DNA from: Profundicola sp964553105
GTDB taxonomy: Bacteria; Bacteroidota; Bacteroidia; Flavobacteriales; Weeksellaceae
Direction of reading: 5' to 3'
DNA length: 64,000 bases
Assembly: GCA_964553105.1 (NCBI GenBank)
Contig: CAZKJO010000003.1
Span: 1 to 64,000, forward strand
Part shown: one piece after another, positions 1 through 7,447 of the stretch
How the letters are laid out: each line of letters starts with the position of its first letter
Position numbering within the stretch: the stretch's first letter is position 1
The notes under the pieces: model-generated
The model's input: the letters and a program-made list of their open reading frames with translations, nothing else
What the model was told of the DNA's origin: nothing
Databases searched by the model: none
Program-made: the position numbers and the translations under genes

Positions 1-582
1 ATTGAGCAATACAAACCTTGGAACACAAACGGATTAAGTGGCGTATTCGGATTCTTAAAGAAACTATGGAAATTATTTTTCGATGCCAATGGTTTTAATG
101 TTGTAGATGAAGAACCAACCAAAGAGGAATTAAAAGTTTTACACTCCTTAATCAAAAAAGTGACAGAGGATATAGAAGGATTTTCTTTTAATACGAGTAT
201 CTCGGCATTCATGATAGCTGTGAATGATTTGCAAAAATTGAAGTGTAATAAAAAAGAAATCTTAGAACCTATGTGTATTCTATTGTCACCATTTGCACCT
301 CATATTGCAGAGGAATTATGGTCGAGATTAGGAAACAGGAATAGTATTTCAATGGCAAAATTCCCTGAATTTGAAGAGAAATATTTAGTTGAATCTGAAA
401 AGGAATATCCTGTGTCATTTAATGGAAAAATGCGTTTTACTTTAAATCTTTCATTAGATTTATCTGTTAAGGAAATTGAAGAAATTGTTCTGTCAGACGA
501 AAGAACAATTAAGCAATTGGATGGGCGCGATCCCAAGAAAATTATCATTGTTCCTGGTAAGATTATCAATATTGTTGGATAA
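1..582 (+). CDS. leuS: Leucyl-tRNA synthetase, C-terminal part (cut by window start)
   Basis: The open frame runs from base 1 without a start, so only about the last 193 residues are present. LeuRS charges tRNA-Leu with leucine in the cytoplasm. The visible part is the anticodon-binding helical domain (start YKPWNTNGLSGVFGFLKKLW, later LLSPFAPHIAEELWSRLG) and the small C-terminal domain ending in GKIINIVG. The LLSPFAPHIAEELW stretch is typical of LeuRS. The catalytic HIGH and KMSKS regions lie upstream of the window. A GTG at 160 inside the frame is not a real start. Identity is by family recognition. Confidence 0.93.
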   Translation: MEQYKPWNTNGLSGVFGFLKKLWKLFFDANGFNVVDEEPTKEELKVLHSLIKKVTEDIEGFSFNTSISAFMIAVNDLQKLKCNKKEILEPMCILLSPFAPHIAEELWSRLGNRNSISMAKFPEFEEKYLVESEKEYPVSFNGKMRFTLNLSLDLSVKEIEEIVLSDERTIKQLDGRDPKKIIIVPGKIINIVG

Positions 583-646
583 AAGATTTAAATTTACAAG
601 GCGAATAGCCCCAAATAATTATGAAACAACAAGAAAATCAAAATAA

Positions 647-1054
647 ATGAAATCACCGAAATCAATTTTAGGCATGTTAATAGTCATTATCATTGCTGTT
701 GTTGTGATGATGTTTGGATTCCCAACCTATAATGTTTGGCAGCAGGAAATGGCTGGAAAAGCAGAAATGGCAAAAGCAGAGCAGAATCGACGTATTTTGG
801 TTGAAGAAGCCAAAGCCAGACTTGAGGCAGAGAAACTTAACGCACAAGCCGAAATCGAGCGTGCAAAAGGAATGGCCGAAGCTATGCGTATTGAAAATGG
901 AACTTTGAATCCGGTTTATAATCAATATTTGTTTATTAGAACCTTAGAAAAACTGGCAGATAAAGGCAATCTTCCTCAAATTATTTATATGCCTTCGGAA
1001 GGGCTTCTACCTGTAATGGATGTGTCTAAGCAGAATGAATTTATTGACAAATAG
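647..1054 (+). CDS. Short stomatin/prohibitin-like membrane protein
   Basis: 135 residues. Residues 8-28 form one hydrophobic membrane helix. Residues 33-78 are a charged, alanine-rich coiled coil (AEMAKAEQNRR, ARLEAEKLNAQAEIERAKG). The C-terminal 50 residues (YNQYLFIRTLEKLADKG, IIYMPSEGLLPV) resemble the C-terminal end of HflC/prohibitin proteins. The SPFH/Band 7 domain itself is missing, so this is the oligomerising tail with its own anchor rather than a full family member. A 9-codon open frame starts at 621 and its TGA overlaps the ATG, which could allow translational coupling. Function is not known; a membrane scaffold role is inference. Confidence 0.75.
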   Translation: MKSPKSILGMLIVIIIAVVVMMFGFPTYNVWQQEMAGKAEMAKAEQNRRILVEEAKARLEAEKLNAQAEIERAKGMAEAMRIENGTLNPVYNQYLFIRTLEKLADKGNLPQIIYMPSEGLLPVMDVSKQNEFIDK

Positions 1055-1115
1055 TTTTACCCAAGGTTCATAACATTTATTTTGTCTGAATGTATCATCA
1101 ACAGAAATCATTAAA

Positions 1116-1167
1116 ATGAGAATAGCCGTATTAATTTCAGGTTCAGGTTCAAATTTACAGGCCATTA
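1116..1167 (+). CDS. purN: Phosphoribosylglycinamide formyltransferase, N-terminal fragment at a gap
   Basis: Only 17 residues, MRIAVLISGSGSNLQAI, are visible before the N run. They match the beta1/P-loop-like start of PurN (GAR transformylase), which adds a formyl group from 10-formyl-THF to GAR in purine synthesis. The usual protein is about 190 residues, so more than 500 bases must be missing in or beyond the gap. The sequence right of the gap belongs to an unrelated gene. Identification rests on this short motif. Confidence 0.7.
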
Positions 1168-1267
1168 NNNNNNNNNNNNNNNNNNNNNNNNNNNNNNNNN
1201 NNNNNNNNNNNNNNNNNNNNNNNNNNNNNNNNNNNNNNNNNNNNNNNNNNNNNNNNNNNNNNNNNNN
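1168..1267. other. Assembly gap (100 N)
   Basis: Exactly 100 N, the same length as the two other gaps in the window, so a placeholder of unknown size. It separates the start of purN from the N-terminally truncated PepSY gene. The real missing sequence must hold the rest of purN and the first membrane helix of the PepSY protein. Confidence 0.97.
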
Positions 1268-2317
1268 GGCACACTTCTCGTGTATCAAGATGATGTAATT
1301 CAAGTATTGAATAAGGAGGTTTATCATATTGAACCACAAATAGACGCCGTTGACGTTACATCTTTGATTTCTCATGTGGAGAACGAAACTAACAAAAGTG
1401 TTTTAAGCATCAGAAAAGATATTGATAAATCAAAAGCTTGGCAGTTTGCCGTGAGAAAATCAGACGAGAAAGGTAGACCGGAGACCGTATTTGTTAATCC
1501 CTACACTTCACAGATTCTTGGAAATGCAAAAACCTTAGTCGGTAAGGATTTTTTTATGTTTAATTTTAAACTTCATCGGTGGTTTCTGATGGACACAGCC
1601 GTGGGTCGTCCGATTGTTGGATTTTTTACGATAGCTTTTGTTATTGCGCTTCTTACTGGTCTAGTGATTTGGTTTCCCAAAAAATTAAAAAATTATAAAA
1701 AAGGGTTTAAAGTTAAATGGCGTTCTAATTGGAAAAGAATCAACCATGATTTTCATAGTGCATTTGGTTTATATGCATCTCTATTTTTATTGATCATGGG
1801 ACTTACAGGCTTATTCTGGTCATTTGAATGGTACAAGGATGGTGTGAGCAAAATGATAGGAACACAAGTTTTCGATCGTTCAAAAACTGAGATTCCTATC
1901 GAAGATGGTCCTAATCCATCCATATCATTGAATTCTTTGATTTCAACGATAGAAACAGATTTATCCCAATATGACAAACTTGCGATTGGAATACCTAAAG
2001 ATCCTTCTAAGGCGATGGAAGTAAGTGCTTACAATACAGGTTTCGCAAGCCTTAGTTTACCCGATAAATTTTATTATAATCAACATACGGCAGAACAAGT
2101 AGAAGTTCAAATGTTCTCTTCTCTTCCTTTCAATCAGAAAGTGGCTAAATCAATACATGATTTGCACATGGGATATCTATTCGGTCCACTTAATAAAATT
2201 ATATTCTTCATTACTTCGATCATTGCTTCCTTACTTCCTATTACAGGTTTCTTAATTTGGGCCAACCGCAAAAAATGGTGGAAAAAGAAGAAAAATTGCA
2301 AGAATCTTAGTTTATGA
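1268..2317 (+). CDS. PepSY-associated TM helix protein (PiuB-like), 5' end lost in gap
   Basis: The frame is open from the first base after the gap (GTLLVYQDDV), so the GTG at 1280 is not a true start; the first membrane helix is missing. About 349 residues remain: a PepSY-like domain, a membrane helix near residues 115-135, another near 162-180, a periplasmic loop, and a last helix with the conserved HDLHMGYLFGPLNK segment before it. The tail is lysine- and tryptophan-rich. Proteins of this family sit next to ferric-siderophore receptors in Bacteroidota and are thought to reduce or handle iron at the inner membrane. The receptor gene directly downstream fits that role. Confidence 0.85.
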   Translation, partial: GTLLVYQDDVIQVLNKEVYHIEPQIDAVDVTSLISHVENETNKSVLSIRKDIDKSKAWQFAVRKSDEKGRPETVFVNPYTSQILGNAKTLVGKDFFMFNFKLHRWFLMDTAVGRPIVGFFTIAFVIALLTGLVIWFPKKLKNYKKGFKVKWRSNWKRINHDFHSAFGLYASLFLLIMGLTGLFWSFEWYKDGVSKMIGTQVFDRSKTEIPIEDGPNPSISLNSLISTIETDLSQYDKLAIGIPKDPSKAMEVSAYNTGFASLSLPDKFYYNQHTAEQVEVQMFSSLPFNQKVAKSIHDLHMGYLFGPLNKIIFFITSIIASLLPITGFLIWANRKKWWKKKKNCKNLSL

Positions 2318-2369
2318 TTTAAATCATAAAGATTTTAGTGCTTGTAAGTCAATGTTATATATTCTTAAA

Positions 2370-2384
2370 TTAGAAATAGTCTAA
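2370..2384. promoter_or_regulatory. Inverted repeat, candidate metal-regulator operator
   Basis: TTAGA, five bases, TCTAA: a perfect 5-5-5 inverted repeat between the PepSY gene and the siderophore receptor gene. The TTAG...CTAA ends resemble DtxR/MntR-type sites. It lies about 40 bases before the receptor's -7 box. Regulator identity is inference. Confidence 0.4.
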
Positions 2385-2424
2385 ATAAACTTAGCGATCC
2401 ATTTTTTAATTTATTTCAGAAACA

Positions 2425-2450
2425 TATATTTGTCCTTTATTTAGAATAAA
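2425..2450 (+). promoter_or_regulatory. Promoter -7 box with overlapping palindrome, TonB receptor gene
   Basis: TATATTTG at 2425-2432 fits the Bacteroidota -7 consensus TAnnTTTG and lies 26 bases before the ATG. A palindrome TTTATTTAGAATAAA follows at 2436-2450, just where transcription should start. That is a good position for a repressor such as an iron-sensing protein. No clear -33 box was seen. Confidence 0.5.
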
Positions 2451-2458
2451 TTAAAATA

Positions 2459-4894
2459 ATGAAGCAGATATTATTAGTAGGAGTTTTAATTTTAGCATTA
2501 ACTCCAGCTTTTGCCCAACAAGGAACAGTTACGGGTACAGTAACAAATTTAGAAGATGATGGTCCAAGTTTGTATAATATATGGACGGAGCCTATATCCC
2601 AAACTTTTACTACAGAAACGGATGGAAAATATATTTTAGAGCTGAGTCCTGGTGAATATGATTTATTTGTTGGAAACAATGGGCTTACATTACAATCAGT
2701 ACACATAGAAGTGGAGGCGGATGAGAAGATTACCCATAACTTTGTTATAGAAGATATTATTCAATTATCGAATGTTCAACTTTTTGGTAGCGTAAACAAA
2801 CAACCAGAGAAATTAGATCAGATTACACGTTTACCACTTAAGCCAACTGAAAACATTCAGACTATTACAACTATTTCAGAGAAAGTAATCGAGCGACAAG
2901 GGATTCTAACAATTTCGGATGCTACTAGAAATGCTCCAGGTTTATACACTTATGCTACTTATGGTAATACCAGAGAAAGTTTAGGCTCAAGAGGATTTAG
3001 AGGAATTCCAATCTTAAAAAATGGAGTTCGTGTGCATTCTGATTTTAGAGGAAGTGGATTTTTAATGGATATGCAAGGTATTGAATCTGTTCAAGTTTTA
3101 AAAGGTGCAGCCACCATTACACAAGGTTTCGGAAATGACTTAGGTTCTCCAGGAGGAGTTGTTAATTTAGTAACTAAAACGCCTAAATTTGAGAACTTTG
3201 GTTATGCTTCATTTAGAGCAGGAAGCTGGAATCAATATCGTCCAACCTTAGATATAAACCATGTATTGGATAAAAACCAAACCATCGCAGTTCGTATCAA
3301 TGGTGCTTATGAATATGGAGAAGGATGGCGCGATGGCAACAAGATGAACCGAACATATATAAATCCGTCTGTAAAATGGCAGCCTTCTGATAAGTTTTCA
3401 TTAACGGCAGAAATGGATTATTTAGATGACAATCGTACGCCAGATCCGGGAACAGTTAATTTTTCTCCTGATAATTCTACCAATGAAATATATGATTTGC
3501 CAAAAGAAAAATTTTTAGGATTCGAGTCAGATTACAATGATTTTAAAAATCTATCTTATGCTCTGACTGCCAAGTATGATTTTAGTGATAATTTATATTT
3601 ACGTGCTGGTTATTACGCTTCACAATTAGATACAGATGGTGAAATGACTTCATTAAGTCAAATTCAAAATGAAGATGGTATAATAGAACAGCCAAATATT
3701 TTGAAACGAGGAATCGCAAAATCAAACGTTCGTGAAGATGATAACCGAGTTTTACAAATTGATTTGGTAGCTAAAGAATTGAAAACGGGTGATTTCACTC
3801 ATTTGGTGCAAGTGGGTACAGATATTAGACAAAGCAAGGTTCATGGAAATAGTTTTAAATCTGTAAGTATTGACCAAATCGACATATTTGATGAAATATC
3901 AAATACCTTGAATTCGCCAGTGGATTTCACAATGACTGGATTCAACGACGACAAATCAAATGAATTTGGTGCATTAGGTCAGTATGTTGTTGAATATAAA
4001 GATTTGGTTAGATTTTTTGGAGCGATTAGATATTCTAATTTCAATAATGAATCTGATAATGCAGTTTGGAACAATGACGACCAAGCGTATAACATAACAA
4101 GATCAGAAAGCTCTGGAAACACCTGGAATCCATTGGTAGGCGTTATGGTTTATCCTATTAAGCCGTTAGCTTTATTTGCATCTTATACAACAAATTCAAA
4201 TCCCAGAAGTGCTACTAAATTAGACGTAAATGGAAATGAATTGGGAATGGAAACATCTAATCAATTCGAGTTTGGAGTAAAATCTGAACTATTTCAACGT
4301 CGTTTGCGCTTGAATGCTACTTTTTATCGTGTTGAAAATAATAACATGATCATGCAAGATATCACAACCAATGAAGATGGTGTTTTGGAGTACTTACCAT
4401 ATTATTTTAAAGGAGGAAATGACGTTCGTCAAGGAGTAGAGGTAGAAGCAATTGGTAGAATTTTAAAGAATTGGGAAGTAATGGCTGGTTTTTCCTACTT
4501 AGATGCTGAGTATAATAACAGTACTCGATTTGTAGACGGAAGCAAGCCAAATAATACACCAGATTATGTTGCTAACTTTTGGACCAACTACATTTTTGAA
4601 CAAGGAGCTTTAAATGGTTTATCATTAGGAGCTGGTGTGTATTATCTAGGAGCTAGACCTTATAATGATTATGTATTTACAGCGTTTCATGGAATTACAC
4701 CAGGTTTAAAACCTTGGGACAATGACGCCTATACCACTGTAAATGCTCAAGTTGCTTATCATAAAAACAATTATGGAATTCAATTCTTGGTTAATAATAT
4801 CTTCGATGAAATAGGTTACAATGCTTATAGAAATAGATATATTAATCGAATTGACCCAAGAAACTTTGCAGTAAAATTAATGTATAAATTCTAA
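2459..4894 (+). CDS. TonB-dependent siderophore receptor
   Basis: 811 residues, full length for the family. Residues 1-20 are a signal peptide ending AFAQQ. Residues 21-95 form a carboxypeptidase-regulatory-like beta domain, common as an N-terminal extension in Bacteroidota. The plug domain follows at about 120-235 (RNAPGLYTYATYGNTRESLGSRGF, GSPGGVVNLVTKTP), then a 22-strand type beta-barrel ending in the aromatic residue of LMYKF, as outer-membrane proteins do. The plug motifs match the ferrichrome/ferric-siderophore subgroup. It would import an iron chelate across the outer membrane with energy from TonB-ExbB-ExbD. The PepSY protein upstream and the operator-like palindromes support iron uptake; the actual ligand cannot be read. 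Confidence 0.93.
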   Translation: MKQILLVGVLILALTPAFAQQGTVTGTVTNLEDDGPSLYNIWTEPISQTFTTETDGKYILELSPGEYDLFVGNNGLTLQSVHIEVEADEKITHNFVIEDIIQLSNVQLFGSVNKQPEKLDQITRLPLKPTENIQTITTISEKVIERQGILTISDATRNAPGLYTYATYGNTRESLGSRGFRGIPILKNGVRVHSDFRGSGFLMDMQGIESVQVLKGAATITQGFGNDLGSPGGVVNLVTKTPKFENFGYASFRAGSWNQYRPTLDINHVLDKNQTIAVRINGAYEYGEGWRDGNKMNRTYINPSVKWQPSDKFSLTAEMDYLDDNRTPDPGTVNFSPDNSTNEIYDLPKEKFLGFESDYNDFKNLSYALTAKYDFSDNLYLRAGYYASQLDTDGEMTSLSQIQNEDGIIEQPNILKRGIAKSNVREDDNRVLQIDLVAKELKTGDFTHLVQVGTDIRQSKVHGNSFKSVSIDQIDIFDEISNTLNSPVDFTMTGFNDDKSNEFGALGQYVVEYKDLVRFFGAIRYSNFNNESDNAVWNNDDQAYNITRSESSGNTWNPLVGVMVYPIKPLALFASYTTNSNPRSATKLDVNGNELGMETSNQFEFGVKSELFQRRLRLNATFYRVENNNMIMQDITTNEDGVLEYLPYYFKGGNDVRQGVEVEAIGRILKNWEVMAGFSYLDAEYNNSTRFVDGSKPNNTPDYVANFWTNYIFEQGALNGLSLGAGVYYLGARPYNDYVFTAFHGITPGLKPWDNDAYTTVNAQVAYHKNNYGIQFLVNNIFDEIGYNAYRNRYINRIDPRNFAVKLMYKF

Positions 4895-4920
4895 GAACAT
4901 ACTCCTCATGTTTTTATTAA

Positions 4921-4957
4921 AAGCGTCTAATTATTTTGAATTAGGCGCTTTTTTATT
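4921..4957 (+). terminator. Rho-independent terminator after TonB receptor
   Basis: A 12-base stem (AAGCGTCTAATT with AATTAGGCGCTT, one G-T pair) and a 6-base loop, followed by a run of T. It lies 26 bases after the receptor stop codon. Confidence 0.85.
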
Positions 4958-4993
4958 CTTAAAATTTAATATTTTTAAACAAATTTAATTATT

Positions 4994-5653
4994 ATGAGGA
5001 TTATTTATATTATCTCACTTATCTTCATTTTGGGATGCAGTTCCAATAAATACAAAGCGGATTATTATGTTTATGGTACAGAAAAAGAGAATATTAGCTT
5101 AAATAAGTTTCAGGAAAAATTGAATTCTAGCGAAATTCTACTTGTGAATACACAAAAAACTGATTCAGGGACTATTAAGCAACTTTTGCCAATCAGATAT
5201 GAATCAAAAATTTCTGCTCAGCAGGTAAAAACAGTATATGCTAGTTTAAGTAAAATGCAGGGGACTATGGTATCACCAGATCAACATTTAGTGTTAAACT
5301 ATTTATCAACCTTGAACACAAAACCACTACCTAGTCGGCGAAATGCTATCTATTTTCAAAACGATAATTGGCGTTTACTAAGCGAACCATTTATAACAAG
5401 TATTCAAAAAGCGCCAAGCATCTCTCAATTTAGTGTGTATGCTCCTAAGTTCAATCCAAACTTTACTACGGCAAACGCACAAATTAATTGGCTAGAAGAT
5501 AAGGATGATAATCTAAGAAATATATTTTCTATTATTGATATACCCTATGGTTGCTTCCTTTTGGTAAAACCCTCGGGAGAATATTATATAAATTATGCAG
5601 AGTATACTGAATCTACAATACGAGACAAAATGATAGAGTTCTTTGGATCTTAA
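4994..5653 (+). CDS. Hypothetical lipoprotein
   Basis: 219 residues. The start MRIIYIISLIFILGCSS is a short lipoprotein signal with lipobox LGC, so the mature protein should be lipid-anchored at Cys15. The rest is a soluble, mixed alpha/beta-looking sequence with no motif I recognise. It is convergent with aat and the two genes overlap by 4 bases at their 3' ends. The terminator upstream makes it a separate transcription unit from the receptor. Function unknown. Confidence 0.75.
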   Translation: MRIIYIISLIFILGCSSNKYKADYYVYGTEKENISLNKFQEKLNSSEILLVNTQKTDSGTIKQLLPIRYESKISAQQVKTVYASLSKMQGTMVSPDQHLVLNYLSTLNTKPLPSRRNAIYFQNDNWRLLSEPFITSIQKAPSISQFSVYAPKFNPNFTTANAQINWLEDKDDNLRNIFSIIDIPYGCFLLVKPSGEYYINYAEYTESTIRDKMIEFFGS

Positions 5654-6294
5654 ATTTCAAATATTGGAAGGTAGGTCAAGTATTCTTTTCTAGGGATTAA
5701 CCTAGCGCCTAAGGAAGCTAAGTGCTTGGTATATATTTGGCAGTCGATTAAATCCAATTCATTTTTAAATTCTTGAATGAATGATATAAATCCAGCTTTA
5801 GATGCATTGCTTTCTTTAGCAAACATGCTTTCTCCACAAAAAACACGATCGACTAAAACACCATATAGTCCGCCAACTAAATCACCTTCTTGGTTCCAAA
5901 CCTCTACAGACTGAACCCATCCTAGATTAAATAGATGTGTGTAATAAGCTATTATTTCATCTGAAATCCATGTTCCGTCTTGTCCTGCACGTGGAATATC
6001 CCTACAATTTTCGATGACTGCTTTAAAATCCTGGTTATAAGTAATCTTAAATAACTCGTCACGAAATATTTTGCGCATTGACTTGCTAATTTTTAGCTCC
6101 TCCGGAAACAAAACCATTCTTGGGTCGGGTGTCCACCATAGAACAGGCTCGTCTGCGTTATACCATGGAAAAATCCCCTTGTGGTAAGCCTCAAGTAAGC
6201 GCACAATAGATAAATTCATGCTAACAGCTAATATACCTTCTTTATTAGCTTGGTCAACCGGTGGAAATGCTTGATGATCCTGTAGAAATATCAT
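5650..6294 (-). CDS. aat: Leucyl/phenylalanyl-tRNA-protein transferase
   Basis: 214 residues, usual length for Aat. The enzyme moves Leu or Phe from its tRNA to the N-terminus of proteins starting with Arg or Lys, marking them for ClpS/ClpAP degradation. Family signatures are YHKGIFPWYN near residue 37, WWTPDPRMVL near 53, GTWISDEIIAYYTHL, GWVQSVEVW, LVGGLYGV and FCGESMF. A -7 box lies 7 bases before the ATG. No clpS or clpA gene lies nearby. Confidence 0.96.
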   Translation of the reverse strand: MIFLQDHQAFPPVDQANKEGILAVSMNLSIVRLLEAYHKGIFPWYNADEPVLWWTPDPRMVLFPEELKISKSMRKIFRDELFKITYNQDFKAVIENCRDIPRAGQDGTWISDEIIAYYTHLFNLGWVQSVEVWNQEGDLVGGLYGVLVDRVFCGESMFAKESNASKAGFISFIQEFKNELDLIDCQIYTKHLASLGARLIPRKEYLTYLPIFEI

Positions 6295-6301
6295 ATGAGT
6301 A

Positions 6302-6309
6302 CAAAGTTA
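6302..6309 (-). promoter_or_regulatory. Promoter -7 box of aat
   Basis: On the minus strand TAACTTTG fits TAnnTTTG. Only 7 bases separate it from the aat ATG, so the transcript is probably leaderless or nearly so. Confidence 0.55.
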
Positions 6310-6382
6310 AAGTGAATATTTAAATCTGCTAATTAACAATGGATTTAATGATGCTAATAAATTTGAGCCCAAAAGATTTAAA

Positions 6383-6413
6383 CAAAAAAAACTGCCTTGT
6401 AGAACAAGGCAGT
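6383..6413 (-). terminator. Rho-independent terminator of the OmpA operon
   Basis: Perfect 10-base stem ACTGCCTTGT with ACAAGGCAGT and a 3-base loop. On the minus strand it is followed by seven T (the A run at 6384-6390). It lies directly after the stop of the OmpA-family gene. Confidence 0.9.
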
Positions 6414-6435
6414 TATAGTATTTAAAATAAATTAC

Positions 6436-7431
6436 TTATTTCAATATGATCGACATGTCAACACGTCTAGCCATAGCTTCAGAAGAGGTTTTATCTTCTC
6501 CTCTGAAAGATGAAACAATTCTCGCAGGAGAAATGCCATTGCTTAATAAGGCACGCTCAACACTTTCTGCTCTACGCATAGAAAGTTGTTTGTTGTAATC
6601 AGCATTACCTCTCGTACTTGCCCATCCTTCTAATACAACCGATAATTCTGGGTATTGCTTAAGGACTTCGGTTACATCTTGAATATAAGCAAAATCATTA
6701 GGACTCAATTCCTCAGAATTATTAGCGAAAAACACTTGTTTTTTGAAGTTTTTAAACTTCGCCAAAAGTTCCTCTAATAGAGATCTTCTCTCTACAGGAG
6801 TCTCTGCATTTTCTAATCTTTGCTCTAAGGATTGAAACTGGCTTTTCAAATCCGCCAACTCTTGACTTGGAGTCTGTTGTTGATGCACTGGCTTATCTTG
6901 TGGAACTAAATTAGATTGAACTTGAGCTGATTTCAATGAATCCAATCTTCTTTCCAATTCCCAAATAGCCTTAGCTGTTTCTAAATCTTGCGTATTAGCT
7001 GTATTTACAGGTACATATTGCGTCTGACCTTGTGTTGGAACATATCCAGTAGTGTTTGAGCCACCCGGGACTACGATGGTAGAGTTGCTACCCTGTCTTC
7101 CCGCAATGAACCCATCATTACTGCGTCCAGTTACTAAATCTAATCTTGCATTTAATCGATCTATCTCTCGCAGGATTTCGTAATTAGAGATTTCTCTCGT
7201 TGCACCACGTCCATCTGTTTGATTGTTGTATTGATATCTAAGTTCGGCCAATTCTCTTTTGTTCTTGGCTTCATTTCTAGCTTTCAATTGCGCACGTCTA
7301 GCGTCTGCAATTTTATTTAAAAATGATTCTAACTCAGATTGGGTCATAACAATCTCACTTTTCTCTTGTGCCAAAGCAGTCGAAGAGAATAGCATAACAA
7401 AAGTTAAACCGATGAGTTTTAATTTGTTCAT
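6436..7431 (-). CDS. OmpA-family protein with coiled-coil linker
   Basis: 331 residues. Signal peptide at 1-21 ending TALAQ. Residues 30-110 and 155-220 are charged, heptad-like helical stretches separated by a Gly/Ser/Thr/Gln-rich linker near 110-150. The C-terminal 110 residues are an OmpA-like peptidoglycan-binding domain (FFANNSEELSPNDFAYIQDV, VVLEGWASTRGNADYN, LSMRRAESVERALLSNGI, ending ARRVDMSIILK). There is no barrel of its own. It follows the triple-barrel outer-membrane gene by 16 bases, so the two probably form an operon in which this protein ties the outer membrane complex to the peptidoglycan. Confidence 0.88.
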   Translation of the reverse strand: MNKLKLIGLTFVMLFSSTALAQEKSEIVMTQSELESFLNKIADARRAQLKARNEAKNKRELAELRYQYNNQTDGRGATREISNYEILREIDRLNARLDLVTGRSNDGFIAGRQGSNSTIVVPGGSNTTGYVPTQGQTQYVPVNTANTQDLETAKAIWELERRLDSLKSAQVQSNLVPQDKPVHQQQTPSQELADLKSQFQSLEQRLENAETPVERRSLLEELLAKFKNFKKQVFFANNSEELSPNDFAYIQDVTEVLKQYPELSVVLEGWASTRGNADYNKQLSMRRAESVERALLSNGISPARIVSSFRGEDKTSSEAMARRVDMSIILK

Positions 7432-7447
7432 GTTTTAAATTTTTGGA

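Noticed and set aside
1007..1375. Minus-strand frame crossing the first gap
   Set aside because: It is antisense to the stomatin-like gene end, purN and the PepSY gene, and about a quarter of it is N.
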